From Ruminiclostridium sp. (GTDB lineage Bacteria; Bacillota; Clostridia; DSM-8532): a stretch of 13,824 nt of DNA. How positions within the stretch are numbered: the stretch's first letter is position 1; the number at the start of each line of letters is the position of its first letter. The stretch lies in NCBI GenBank assembly GCA_003535195.1, contig DOHN01000008.1, forward strand, positions 366-14,189. The letters are read 5' to 3'. Below are positions 1-7,584 of this stretch, in pieces. The translations under genes and the position numbers were made by a program. The notes under the pieces are model-generated. The model was not told the origin of the DNA. It was given only the letters and a program-made list of their open reading frames with translations, and made no database searches.

Positions 1-1063
1 CATCCTTTTGATTAATACTGTATAGGATTGTCTTCGGCAGCTGTCCGTTTTCATCCAGTTTATTTAGAAGCTTTGACAGCGCCCCTATGATACAGCTGTC
101 GCCCATCGCATCAAACCCGCTGTCCGGTCCTATCAGCCCATACCTTCGCTGATTGACATCTTTCAATGTGCCAAGATGAAACTGCATGGCCCAGCCCATT
201 TTGCGATACTCTCCAGCAAGGAAAAGCAGAATCCCGGTTCTGTATTTGTTGATTTCTTCATTTTTTAACAGTTCATGACGAATGGCCTTGTTAAAAATCC
301 CTTGCAGCTCATCGTCAGTCGCCTCGGAATAGGCGGAATAATCAAATCCATGGTCGGATAGCCTGCATCCTGCCCGATGGAAGAATTCTATTCTTTGCCG
401 CAGCGCCTGCTTAAAATCATTATAGGTTTCTATTTCCAGCCCCGCAGCTTTGGAGAGCAGTCGGAGCCATTGGTTAAATCCTTCTTTTTCAATATTGACG
501 GCTCTCTCGGGCCGGAATGCAGGAAGCACCCTAGTATCAAAGGATTTGTCCTTGGCCAGGGCCAGATGGTATTCCAGCGAGTCCGCCGGATCGTCTATGG
601 TGCATATTACTTTCACATTGGATTTTCTGATCAGGCTCCTGGCGCTGAATTCGTCGCTTTGAAGCTTCCTGTTCAACTCGTCCCACATTTTTTCAGCCGT
701 ACTGGGATTTAAGGCCTCACTGATATCAAAATACCTTTTGAGCTCCAGGTGTGTCCAATGATAAAGGGGATTGCCTATACAATAGGGTATGGTCTGACTC
801 CACTTTAAAAATTTTTCTTTGTCACCGGCATCTCCGGTTATGTACTTTTCCTCAATGCCGCAGCCTCTCATAGCCCTCCATTTATAATGGTCACTGCCCA
901 GCCAAAGCTCTGTTATATTCCGGTACTTCTTATTCTCATAAATCTCTTTGGGATCTAAGTGGCAGTGATAATCTATGATCGGCATATCCCTGGCATATTC
1001 GTGGAAAAGTATTTGGGCTGTTTTGCTATTCAGTAAAAAATTATCATTAATAAACGGTTCCAA
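1..1063 (-). CDS. uxaC: Uronate isomerase (glucuronate/galacturonate isomerase), C-terminus cut by the window edge
   Basis: Cytoplasmic isomerase of the amidohydrolase-like UxaC family, converting D-glucuronate to D-fructuronate and D-galacturonate to D-tagaturonate. The frame is open from a TTG at 1063 to the left edge, 354 codons; family members are about 465 residues, so roughly the last quarter lies outside. Seen in the translation: the metal-binding HxH near the N-terminus (IIDYHCHLDP, His33 and His35), the family block CTIDDPADSLEYH, LPAFRPERAVN, and MQFHLGTLKDVNQRRYG followed by LIGPDSGFDAMGD. The start is TTG because no in-frame ATG precedes the conserved N-terminus and a GAGAGGAT Shine-Dalgarno sits just upstream; the ATG nearby is out of frame. 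It is the last gene visible in the operon, 91 bp after kdgK, with a strong hairpin in that gap. The family call is firm; which uronate is preferred cannot be read. Confidence 0.93.
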   Translation of the reverse strand, partial: MEPFINDNFLLNSKTAQILFHEYARDMPIIDYHCHLDPKEIYENKKYRNITELWLGSDHYKWRAMRGCGIEEKYITGDAGDKEKFLKWSQTIPYCIGNPLYHWTHLELKRYFDISEALNPSTAEKMWDELNRKLQSDEFSARSLIRKSNVKVICTIDDPADSLEYHLALAKDKSFDTRVLPAFRPERAVNIEKEGFNQWLRLLSKAAGLEIETYNDFKQALRQRIEFFHRAGCRLSDHGFDYSAYSEATDDELQGIFNKAIRHELLKNEEINKYRTGILLFLAGEYRKMGWAMQFHLGTLKDVNQRRYGLIGPDSGFDAMGDSCIIGALSKLLNKLDENGQLPKTILYSINQKD

Positions 1064-1093
1064 TACGATCCATCCTCTCTGGTCTTCCGGGCA

Positions 1094-1137
1094 GCAGCCC
1101 GGCGCACCCCCCTTTTCTAATAGAAGCGCCGGGCTGC
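1094..1137 (-). promoter_or_regulatory. Intercistronic GC-rich hairpin between kdgK and uxaC
   Basis: Perfect 12-bp inverted repeat: GCAGCCCGGCGC at 1094-1105 and GCGCCGGGCTGC at 1126-1137, with a 20-nt loop. It falls in the 91-bp gap between the kdgK stop and the uxaC start. Read in the direction of transcription it is followed by GC-rich sequence and the uxaC Shine-Dalgarno, not by a U-run, so it is not a normal intrinsic terminator. It may stabilise the upstream mRNA end, mark a processing point, or tune uxaC expression; that role is inference. Confidence 0.6.
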
Positions 1138-1154
1138 CATAAAATTTTCCGGCC

Positions 1155-2189
1155 TTACCTCTGCACTCGTCCTGATGCATCACCGCCCATCAGCTTTTCT
1201 ACCTCGGAAACAACAACACGGTTGAAGTCTCCGTTTATGGAATGCTTCAGGCAGCTTGCCGCTGCTGCGAAGTTCAAGGCATCCCCGATATCCGCATATT
1301 TGTTAATTCCATAGATCAAACCGGCCGAGAAGGAATCCCCACCGCCTACACGGTCCACAATATCTGTGATTTCATATTTGCGGCTTACATAGAATTTGCT
1401 GCCGTCGCAGGCGCAAGCGGACCAGCCGTTTTGGTCTGCGCTTCTACTCTCCCTTAAGGTGATGGCTACAAGCTCCAGATGGGGATATTTCTCCAGGACT
1501 TTCCTGGCAAGCTGTTCGTATATGTCCGTGCTCAGCTCCCCTTTTTCGACAGCTACATCCACGTGGATGCCCAGAGATTTCTGACAATCCTCTTCATTGG
1601 CAATGACCACGTCGACATACTCTGTGAGCTTGCTCATTACTTCCACCGCGGTCTTTCCGTATTTCCAGAGATTTTTGCGGTAGTTTAAATCGCATGAAAC
1701 CTTCAACCCCATCTTTTTTGCAGCTTTTACAGCTTCCAGGGAGAGGTCTGCGGCAGAAGCGCTGATGGCCGGGGTAATCCCCGTGATATGAAACCAAGCC
1801 GCTCCATTAAATATCTCTTCCCAGTTCATATCCCCCGGCTTTGCCAAAGCAATGGAGGAGTATTCCCTGTCGTAAACCACCTTGGACGGCCTCTGATTGG
1901 CGCCTGCCTCAAGGAAGTAGATACCCATTCTGCCGGGCCCTTTTTTAATCATCGAAGTATCCACCCCGAACTTGCGAAGCTCACCAATACAGGCATTTCC
2001 TATATCGTTTTCGGGGAGCACCGTCACATAAGAGACCGGCATATTGAAATTTGCCAGAGAAACAGCAACATTTGCTTCCCCGCCGCCAAAGGTCGCCTCG
2101 AATGAGGGAGATTGAAAGAAACGCTCCAATGCGGGCGGTTTTAAACGGAGCATTATTTCTCCGAAGGTAATAACTTTCTGATTCGTCAT
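1155..2189 (-). CDS. kdgK: 2-keto-3-deoxygluconate (KDG) kinase, PfkB family
   Basis: Cytoplasmic sugar kinase that phosphorylates KDG to KDPG with ATP, the step before the aldolase encoded directly upstream. The 344-residue protein opens with [14 protein letters not shown] and has the first PfkB signature ([15 protein letters not shown], about residues 36-50) and the second near the C-terminus ([16 protein letters not shown]) containing the catalytic-base aspartate and the anion-hole glycines. Length is normal for bacterial KdgK. The ATG at 2189 was chosen because AAGGAG lies 6 nt upstream; a TTG at 2210 would add seven residues but has no better ribosome site. It lies 32 nt after eda. Another PfkB sugar kinase is possible by fold alone, but the neighbouring KDPG aldolase and uronate genes make KDG kinase by far the best call. 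Confidence 0.92.
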   Translation of the reverse strand: MTNQKVITFGEIMLRLKPPALERFFQSPSFEATFGGGEANVAVSLANFNMPVSYVTVLPENDIGNACIGELRKFGVDTSMIKKGPGRMGIYFLEAGANQRPSKVVYDREYSSIALAKPGDMNWEEIFNGAAWFHITGITPAISASAADLSLEAVKAAKKMGLKVSCDLNYRKNLWKYGKTAVEVMSKLTEYVDVVIANEEDCQKSLGIHVDVAVEKGELSTDIYEQLARKVLEKYPHLELVAITLRESRSADQNGWSACACDGSKFYVSRKYEITDIVDRVGGGDSFSAGLIYGINKYADIGDALNFAAAASCLKHSINGDFNRVVVSEVEKLMGGDASGRVQR

Positions 2190-2221
2190 ATTTTTCTCCT
2201 TGATACTCAAAAATTGATGGC

Positions 2222-3184
2222 CTATTTTTTTTGCAGCAGGTGGACGGCAAAGCCCCCGATTTCATCCTTCAGGTAAACAGCTATCATGGCTCCGTCAGCC
2301 ATCTTTGCAGTATTCATGTCAATTTCCACATGATTGCGCTTTAAAAATGCGGCGGCTCTTTGGATACTGTTGGTTCTAATGGCGATATGGCCGTTTTTGC
2401 CCAGTCCCATGCCCTTGCTGACCTCAATGCCGGAGCCTGCAAAAATTGAGCTGTTGCCCTCCTTAACAGGCAGATTGAATAGTTCGGAAAAGCTCTTTGC
2501 CACCTCTCTGGACTCCTGTTCATGAGCGGTGTTGATGCCGATATGCGCCATTTCAAAGCCCAGCATCAGGTTGACGGCCTCCCGGGTCAGTCTGGCAATC
2601 TCATCAAACCTCTGGTTTTTGATAAGCTCATCCTTTACCATCCAGCTTCCGCCGCAGGCCAATATCTTCTTAAAGGAAAGGTATTCGTTAAGATTATTTT
2701 CGTTTATTCCGCCGGTGGGAATAAATCGAACCATACTATAGGGCGCGCTGATTGCTTTGAGTGTCTTCAATCCGCCGGAAGCCTCCGCAGGAAAGAATTT
2801 AACAACCTTCAACCCAAATTCCAGAGCCATCTCTATATCGCTTGGATCGCTGCAGCCCGGAGTAATGGGAATCTGCTCGTTTACACAATATTCCACTACT
2901 TTTGGGTTAAAGCCCGGGCTGACTATAAATTCAGCTCCTGCCTTCACCGCGCGCTTTGCCTGATCGACGCTAAGCACTGTGCCTGCGCCAACCAGTATGT
3001 CGGGAAGCTCCGCCGTAATATTCCGGATGGCTTCCTCGGCGGCATCGGTCCGAAACGTAATTTCCGCAACCGGCAGCCCGCCCTTGATCAGGGCCTGTGC
3101 CAAAGGTACCGCGTCCTTCGCATCGTCTATTTTCACAACGGGCACAATGCCCAATTCAAAAATTTGATTTAACACATCACTCAT
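2222..3184 (-). CDS. eda: KDPG/KHG aldolase fused to a C-terminal VOC (glyoxalase-like) domain
   Basis: Residues 1 to about 205 are a class I 2-keto-3-deoxy-6-phosphogluconate aldolase, splitting KDPG to pyruvate and glyceraldehyde-3-phosphate. Visible: catalytic-base Glu41 and Arg45 in [32 protein letters not shown], the Schiff-base Lys129 in KVVKFFPAE, and the phosphate loop IPTGGIN (155-161). Residues about 210-320 form an additional module with a VOC-like pattern: MAHIGINT strand, helix, GHIAIRT strand, a second helix and GGFAVHLLQ, with His214, Glu254, His266 and His315 as possible metal ligands. Usual Eda is about 205-215 residues, so this is a true one-frame fusion with no sign of frameshift. 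A GAGGAGGT Shine-Dalgarno precedes the ATG at 3184. It lies 32 nt after the hydroxyacid dehydrogenase and 32 nt before kdgK. The aldolase call is firm; the function of the extra domain is unknown. Confidence 0.93.
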   Translation of the reverse strand: MSDVLNQIFELGIVPVVKIDDAKDAVPLAQALIKGGLPVAEITFRTDAAEEAIRNITAELPDILVGAGTVLSVDQAKRAVKAGAEFIVSPGFNPKVVEYCVNEQIPITPGCSDPSDIEMALEFGLKVVKFFPAEASGGLKTLKAISAPYSMVRFIPTGGINENNLNEYLSFKKILACGGSWMVKDELIKNQRFDEIARLTREAVNLMLGFEMAHIGINTAHEQESREVAKSFSELFNLPVKEGNSSIFAGSGIEVSKGMGLGKNGHIAIRTNSIQRAAAFLKRNHVEIDMNTAKMADGAMIAVYLKDEIGGFAVHLLQKK

Positions 3185-3216
3185 TTTCAGACCTCCTCAA
3201 TTTGACCTGTGATAAA

Positions 3217-4182
3217 TTATAGTTTATTGATGGGATACCTGGGCTTTCCGCCGTTTAGTACATCTCTTACGTTCTCTGCGACCTTTCTCTTCAGTTCAAC
3301 CATCGATTCCTCGCTATACCAGCCCATATGATCGGTCAGAATACAATTTTCCAGCCCCATCAACGGGTTATCCCTGTCAAGAGGTTCCTTCCGATGCACA
3401 TCGAGACCGGCACAGTTTATCATCCTGGTGCTTAAGGCCTTGATAAGGGCCTCTTCCTGGATAACAGGGCCACGGGAAGTATTGATGATAATGGCGGTAG
3501 GCTTCATCAGCTCAAAGGCTTTTTCGTCAATAATACCGCGTGTCTTATCCGTTAAAGGCATGTGAATGGATATGTAGTCGGCTTCCTTGAGGACCGTCTC
3601 AAAATCCACCTTTTCAGCGCCTTTTGACCGGACAAATTCGCTATCGAGGTATGGATCGTATACCAGCACCCGGCCAAGATTAAGGCCTTTCACCTTGCGG
3701 TGCAGGCACTGGGCAACCAGTCCATAGCCCATTAATGCCATGGTTTTTCCCGATATCCGATAGACCGGGTCAGCCTTGCCCACATTCCACCGGCCCTGAC
3801 GGACCTGCGCATCGCGGCGTGCAATTTTCCTTATGCAGCCTAAAAGAAGCGCCAGCGCATGGTCCGACACTTCCTCCGCGCAATAGTCAGTAACATTGGC
3901 GGCATAAATCTTTTTTTGGGTACAAGCTTTTATGTCTACATTGTCATAGCCCACACCGTACCTGGCGATCACCCTGCATTTTTTCAGCCCGTTTATAACC
4001 TGTTCCGGCATCGGTGCAAGATTTACCATGATACCATCAGCGTCATGACAAGCCTTCAAAACCTCGTCCGGCGTTGCACAGTCGGCGACCACAATTTCAG
4101 CGCCAATTGGTTCTAGGACCGATTTTTCAACATCATAGCTTCCATACCGGTCATCCGTTACCACTACCTTAAATCTTGGCAT
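3217..4182 (-). CDS. D-isomer-specific 2-hydroxyacid dehydrogenase (CtBP-like), substrate unknown
   Basis: NAD(P)-dependent cytoplasmic dehydrogenase interconverting a 2-keto acid and its D-2-hydroxy acid. The 321-residue length is typical. The catalytic domain flanks a central Rossmann domain (about residues 105-285). The family triad is intact: Arg237 in INTSRGPVI, Glu266 in GLDVHRKEP, and His285 in LTDHMGWYS. ARYGVGYDNVD near residue 73 is the usual conserved block. The nucleotide-binding loop reads GYGLVA (152-157), with alanine where the third glycine of GxGxxG normally lies. The ATG at 4182 follows a modest GGAAGGG-type site. It sits between fructuronate reductase and KDPG aldolase, so it probably acts on a keto acid or aldonic acid of the same route, but phosphoglycerate-, glyoxylate- or hydroxypyruvate-reductase activity cannot be excluded. 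Confidence 0.88.
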   Translation of the reverse strand: MPRFKVVVTDDRYGSYDVEKSVLEPIGAEIVVADCATPDEVLKACHDADGIMVNLAPMPEQVINGLKKCRVIARYGVGYDNVDIKACTQKKIYAANVTDYCAEEVSDHALALLLGCIRKIARRDAQVRQGRWNVGKADPVYRISGKTMALMGYGLVAQCLHRKVKGLNLGRVLVYDPYLDSEFVRSKGAEKVDFETVLKEADYISIHMPLTDKTRGIIDEKAFELMKPTAIIINTSRGPVIQEEALIKALSTRMINCAGLDVHRKEPLDRDNPLMGLENCILTDHMGWYSEESMVELKRKVAENVRDVLNGGKPRYPINKL

Positions 4183-4246
4183 ATCAAACCCACCCTTCCA
4201 AGAATATACATTGTCCTATCCGGTTTGCTAGTTGTTCTTTCTGCTG

Positions 4247-5065
4247 CTAAACTCCCGAATAGACCGAGAAGCCGCCGTCTACAGGCACCGTTACTCCCGT
4301 AACAAACCTTGAAGCGTCTGAAGAAAGCCAAATTAGAGTACCTATTAAATCATCCGGATCCCCGAATTTGCCCATGGGCGTATGCCGGATGATCTGAGTC
4401 CCTCGTTCTGTCAGCTCTCCGCTTTCCCGGGATGTCAACAGAAACCGGTTTTGATCCGTTAAAAAGAATCCCGGAGCGATGGCATTCACTCTGATCTTGT
4501 CGCCGTATTCCTGAGCCATATAGACCGCGAGCCATTGGGTAAAATTGCTGACTGCCGCCTTGGCCGCCGCATACCCCACGGTGCGTGTCAAGGGCCTGTA
4601 ATAATTCATTGAAGATATATTGATGATGGAACCATAATTCCCGCTTTCGGCTATTTCTTTGCCGAATACCTGGGAAGGAAGCACGGCCCCCGCCATAAGA
4701 TTAAGATTGATTACTTTTTCCAGCGCATCTTTGGGCAAATCAAAAAATGTTAAATTGTCTGAAGTCGTTGCGCCCTTCATATTCCCGCCGATACCATTTA
4801 AAAGGATATCAATATTTCCAAAATCATTTTTGATTTTCCCGCAGGCTGTTTTAATGGACTCCAGTTCCATGCCGTTCATTTCATAGCTCTTTGACTTGAC
4901 ATTCTCAAGAGCAGCTTCTTCAGCAACCTTTTGCGCGGCTTCCAGCCTTATATCGCATACTGCGACATTAGCGCCCGCTTTTGCAAGCCCCGCGGCCATA
5001 CTTGCGCCGAGAACACCTCCCCCGAGCACAACGGCATTTTTATTTTTCAGATTGAATAAATTCAT
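4247..5065 (-). CDS. uxuB: SDR-family fructuronate reductase / D-mannonate oxidoreductase (YjmF type)
   Basis: Short-chain dehydrogenase predicted to reduce D-fructuronate to D-mannonate with NAD(P)H in the cytoplasm. The 272-residue protein has the N-terminal dinucleotide loop GGGVLGASMA (15-24), NGIGGN in the NAG-motif position (90-95), and the catalytic set Ser152, Tyr165 and Lys169 (YAAAK). APGFFLTDQNR and the C-terminal PVDGGFSVYSGV closely recall Bacillus YjmF/UxuB rather than the unrelated long-chain UxuB of E. coli. The ATG at 5065 is preferred because GGAGGCGGAG lies directly upstream; a further 11 in-frame codons upstream read as untranslated leader. It lies 64 nt before the hydroxyacid dehydrogenase and follows a 198-bp gap containing unusual inverted repeats. 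A generic sugar-acid SDR remains possible, but the uronate neighbours support the call. Confidence 0.85.
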   Translation of the reverse strand: MNLFNLKNKNAVVLGGGVLGASMAAGLAKAGANVAVCDIRLEAAQKVAEEAALENVKSKSYEMNGMELESIKTACGKIKNDFGNIDILLNGIGGNMKGATTSDNLTFFDLPKDALEKVINLNLMAGAVLPSQVFGKEIAESGNYGSIINISSMNYYRPLTRTVGYAAAKAAVSNFTQWLAVYMAQEYGDKIRVNAIAPGFFLTDQNRFLLTSRESGELTERGTQIIRHTPMGKFGDPDDLIGTLIWLSSDASRFVTGVTVPVDGGFSVYSGV

Positions 5066-5088
5066 AATTCTCCGCCTCCATGTAAATC

Positions 5089-5200
5089 TTGAATTCAAAA
5101 ATCAGAAGAATCGGGCTGTTTTTGGGTATAGGAAAATAATGAACCTCTCTTTTTCATTGAGTTCATAACTAAAATCAAAGGAGGTTCATACAAACTCAAT
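5089..5200 (-). promoter_or_regulatory. Interleaved inverted repeats in the leader upstream of uxuB
   Basis: The 198-bp gap between the zinc dehydrogenase stop and uxuB is the longest inside the operon. It contains ATGAACCTC (5139-5147) matched by GAGGTTCAT (5181-5189), and ATTGAGTT (5156-5163) matched by AACTCAAT (5193-5200). The order A, B, A', B' is the arrangement of an H-type pseudoknot, or of two overlapping operator dyads. A 10-bp palindrome TTGAATTCAA (5089-5098) lies closer to the uxuB ribosome site. No convincing promoter boxes or terminator were found. An RNA element or regulator binding site is inference. Confidence 0.35.
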
Positions 5201-5263
5201 CATCCGGCTTTAGCATCATTTCTTAAATTCTTGAGTTGCTTATTATTTTTAAAGTTGATGGCA

Positions 5264-6304
5264 TTACGGGCGAAGAACAATCTTCATGCCTTTTTTAGCC
5301 TCCGCAATCTCACAGGCTTCATTCACCTCAGAAAGGGGCATTACTCCGGAAATCAGAGGGGCGATCTTCATTTTTCCTGCAGAATAGAGATCCAGTGCCA
5401 GAAGGTAGTCAGCCCATTCGAAGCCTTGCAGCCCTTTTAGCTTTTTCTCGTCGCGAACAACATTCCACGGTTTGAAGCTTATTTCATGTCCGCCAAAGCC
5501 GCTCCCTCCCATTAAAATGAGTCCTCCGCCGGCAGCCGCTTCCATGGCCTGGGTGACTGCCTCCACTTTTCCAGTGGCCTCAACCACTACTTCGGCGCCT
5601 CTGCCCTTTGTCATCTCGTTAATGATCTCTACCGGATCTTCTATATCGCCCTGTATGATATCAGTAGCACCCAGTTCTTTGGCCAGTTTCAGCCTTTCGC
5701 TGTCGGAGCTGAGACCTACCATGACAAGCCGCTTGGGAGAAGTGGCCAGCATTGCCTGCATAATAAACAAACCGAATGGCCCGGGGCCAAACATTACAAT
5801 GAAGCTGCCCGGAGTAATTTTGTTGGTTCTGACAGCCCTTGCCGCAGTGGTAACAGGTTCCAGAACCGCCGCGTGCTCATCGGGAATAAAGTCCGGTACG
5901 TGGAAGAGAATATCCTGATCGACAGCCAGATACTCTGCAAAACATCCCGGTATGTCTATGCCTATATGTATCCATTTTCTGCACCTGTTTATGATTCCGG
6001 TACGGCATGCATAGCATTCTCCGCACCCAAGAATACAGCTTGTTGTCACCCTTTCACCGATTTTAACCTTTTTCACCTGAGACCCTATAGCGACGACCTC
6101 GCCGCAAAATTCATGTCCCGGAATGACAGGGAGCTCTACCCTGCCGTGGCGTCCCATAAAAGTATTGTTTCTGATGGCTACATCGGAACCGCAAAGGCCG
6201 GTAGTATGAACCTTCACCAGCGCTTCTGATGGTTTTAACTCAGGAATTGGAACGTCCATAAGAACTAATTTTTTTGATTCATCCACCTTTACTGCTGCTT
6301 TCAA
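5264..6304 (-). CDS. Zinc-dependent medium-chain alcohol dehydrogenase (sorbitol/threonine dehydrogenase-like)
   Basis: Cytoplasmic NAD(P)-dependent MDR dehydrogenase of 346 residues that oxidises a secondary alcohol of a polyol or sugar acid. Catalytic zinc ligands are visible: Cys38 (GLCGSD), His64-Glu65 (IPGHEF) and the Glu of AAVLEPV. The structural zinc lobe is complete with Cys94, Cys97, Cys100 and Cys108. The Rossmann loop is FGPGPFGLF. The start is TTG at 6304: the protein begins at the normal family position (MKAAVKVDES) and AAGGGAGGAAGAG lies upstream. It begins 17 nt after the Gfo/Idh/MocA gene. By family and context an L-gulonate 5-dehydrogenase or L-galactonate oxidoreductase, feeding fructuronate or tagaturonate into the route, is attractive; sorbitol or threonine dehydrogenase are alternatives. 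The substrate is not readable from sequence. Confidence 0.9.
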   Translation of the reverse strand: MKAAVKVDESKKLVLMDVPIPELKPSEALVKVHTTGLCGSDVAIRNNTFMGRHGRVELPVIPGHEFCGEVVAIGSQVKKVKIGERVTTSCILGCGECYACRTGIINRCRKWIHIGIDIPGCFAEYLAVDQDILFHVPDFIPDEHAAVLEPVTTAARAVRTNKITPGSFIVMFGPGPFGLFIMQAMLATSPKRLVMVGLSSDSERLKLAKELGATDIIQGDIEDPVEIINEMTKGRGAEVVVEATGKVEAVTQAMEAAAGGGLILMGGSGFGGHEISFKPWNVVRDEKKLKGLQGFEWADYLLALDLYSAGKMKIAPLISGVMPLSEVNEACEIAEAKKGMKIVLRP

Positions 6305-6321
6305 TTGCTCTTCCTCCCTTG

Positions 6322-7584
6322 TTATGCGTTTTTAATGCTCTCATCAAGCACCGCAAGTTCTATGCGCTTTCCTTGCTCTGCGCTTAAATATGCTGCGTAA
6401 ATAACCTGTACAACATCAAGGCCCAGCTTGCCGTCGGATATAGGCGCCCTGTCATAATAAACCGCTTCAACAAAATCCTGCATTTCCTGAGGGTATCCGC
6501 GCATCCAATCTTCGTTGGGCGAGGGGAAAGTCCAGCCGGCTTTGGTTTGAATTTTCTCAGTAATATATTCATCGCCAAAGATCTCACCGGCAGGTGCGTA
6601 TGCCTTTACAGAATCATTTGAAGCCATGTTGCACTTAATTACGCTGTTTGTTGTGAAGACATCGAGGGTATTCACGATGCCGCCTAAGGTTGTATCATTG
6701 GACAATACTATTGACTTTGTCCCATCTTCAAAAGTGATGATCAGGGAAGACCAGTCTTCTACATCATCCCACTCATCCACCAGCCACCTGTCGGACGTAT
6801 TCTTAAAAGCGTCTGTATGTGTAAGATTTCCTACATCCGCCATAACAGATTTCACACCTATGGGCTTCCCATTTTTCAAAATGCCTTCAAAATGTTTAAG
6901 GTGCAATACCAATCCGATGGGATGGGAGCCCAATCTTATCAGAGAACCTCCGCCGGCCAGGTTCCAATGTCTTGAATAGGCGGCATGGGATCCGCTGTGG
7001 CTTTCCTCAGATCTTATCTCCAGAATGGCGCCTCCGCTTTGTTTCAGAAGACGCTTTGCCTTCACGACTGTGGGTGCATAAATATAGTCCTCTGCATAGC
7101 ATATCTTTACATTGTTCTGTCCGGCTGCCTCAAGAATTGATTTGGCATTGTCCATAGCCTCTTTATACAAGGCCAGCTTGGACATATGTCCAACTTTGGT
7201 GCCGCCATCTTCCAGCACTTCACCAAACGCTCCTGTCAAAGGCTTTTCACAGATAATGTGCTTTCCCGCCCTTGCAGCATCGATACATATCTGAGTGTGG
7301 TGTTTGTTGGGCACACACACATCGATCATGTCAATTTCCCTGTCGGCGAGCATCTCAGCATAGCTCCTGTATGTTCTTGCAATGCCGTACTGCTTGGCGA
7401 AATTTTCCTCTTTTTCCTTTGATACAATGCACGCTATCTCTACCGGTACCCCGACAATCTGCCTGAAAGCTTCCATATGTATATGCGATATAAACCCGGC
7501 ACCCACCATGCCAATCCTGATTTTCTTCAATTCTTCTGCCCTTCTTTCTGTATCATCATTCTCTTTGCTATTGCTCGCCCCCAA
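6322..7584 (-). CDS. Gfo/Idh/MocA-family oxidoreductase, substrate unknown
   Basis: NAD(P)-dependent sugar or inositol dehydrogenase-type protein. The N-terminal Rossmann domain shows GMVGAGFISHIHMEAF (loop at residues 25-32), VCVPNKHH (89-96) and the conserved CEKPL with catalytic Lys114. The C-terminal beta-sheet domain includes GGGSLIRLGSHPIG, where the histidine is the usual second active-site residue. At 420 residues it is about 70 longer than classic members, because of an extended linker after CEKPL and a longer C-terminal part. The start is TTG at 7584, overlapping the livF end by 17 nt: GGAGG inside the last livF codons lies 6 nt before it, suggesting translational coupling. A second TTG 18 codons in would start at MKKIRIGMVG. 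Its position right after the transporter suggests it acts first on the imported compound; this is inference. Confidence 0.9.
   Translation of the reverse strand: MGASNSKENDDTERRAEELKKIRIGMVGAGFISHIHMEAFRQIVGVPVEIACIVSKEKEENFAKQYGIARTYRSYAEMLADREIDMIDVCVPNKHHTQICIDAARAGKHIICEKPLTGAFGEVLEDGGTKVGHMSKLALYKEAMDNAKSILEAAGQNNVKICYAEDYIYAPTVVKAKRLLKQSGGAILEIRSEESHSGSHAAYSRHWNLAGGGSLIRLGSHPIGLVLHLKHFEGILKNGKPIGVKSVMADVGNLTHTDAFKNTSDRWLVDEWDDVEDWSSLIITFEDGTKSIVLSNDTTLGGIVNTLDVFTTNSVIKCNMASNDSVKAYAPAGEIFGDEYITEKIQTKAGWTFPSPNEDWMRGYPQEMQDFVEAVYYDRAPISDGKLGLDVVQVIYAAYLSAEQGKRIELAVLDESIKNA

Noticed and set aside
377..712. A 111-codon plus-strand open frame near the left edge
   Set aside because: Exactly antisense to the uronate isomerase, which reads without interruption on the minus strand with clear family blocks.
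1094..1137. Intrinsic terminator ending the operon before uxaC
   Set aside because: No U-run follows the stem in the direction of transcription, and the uxaC ribosome site comes next.
2522..3172. A 216-codon open frame on the plus strand
   Set aside because: It lies antisense over the KDPG aldolase, whose minus-strand frame has complete catalytic motifs and a ribosome site; the plus-strand translation resembles nothing and has no ribosome site.
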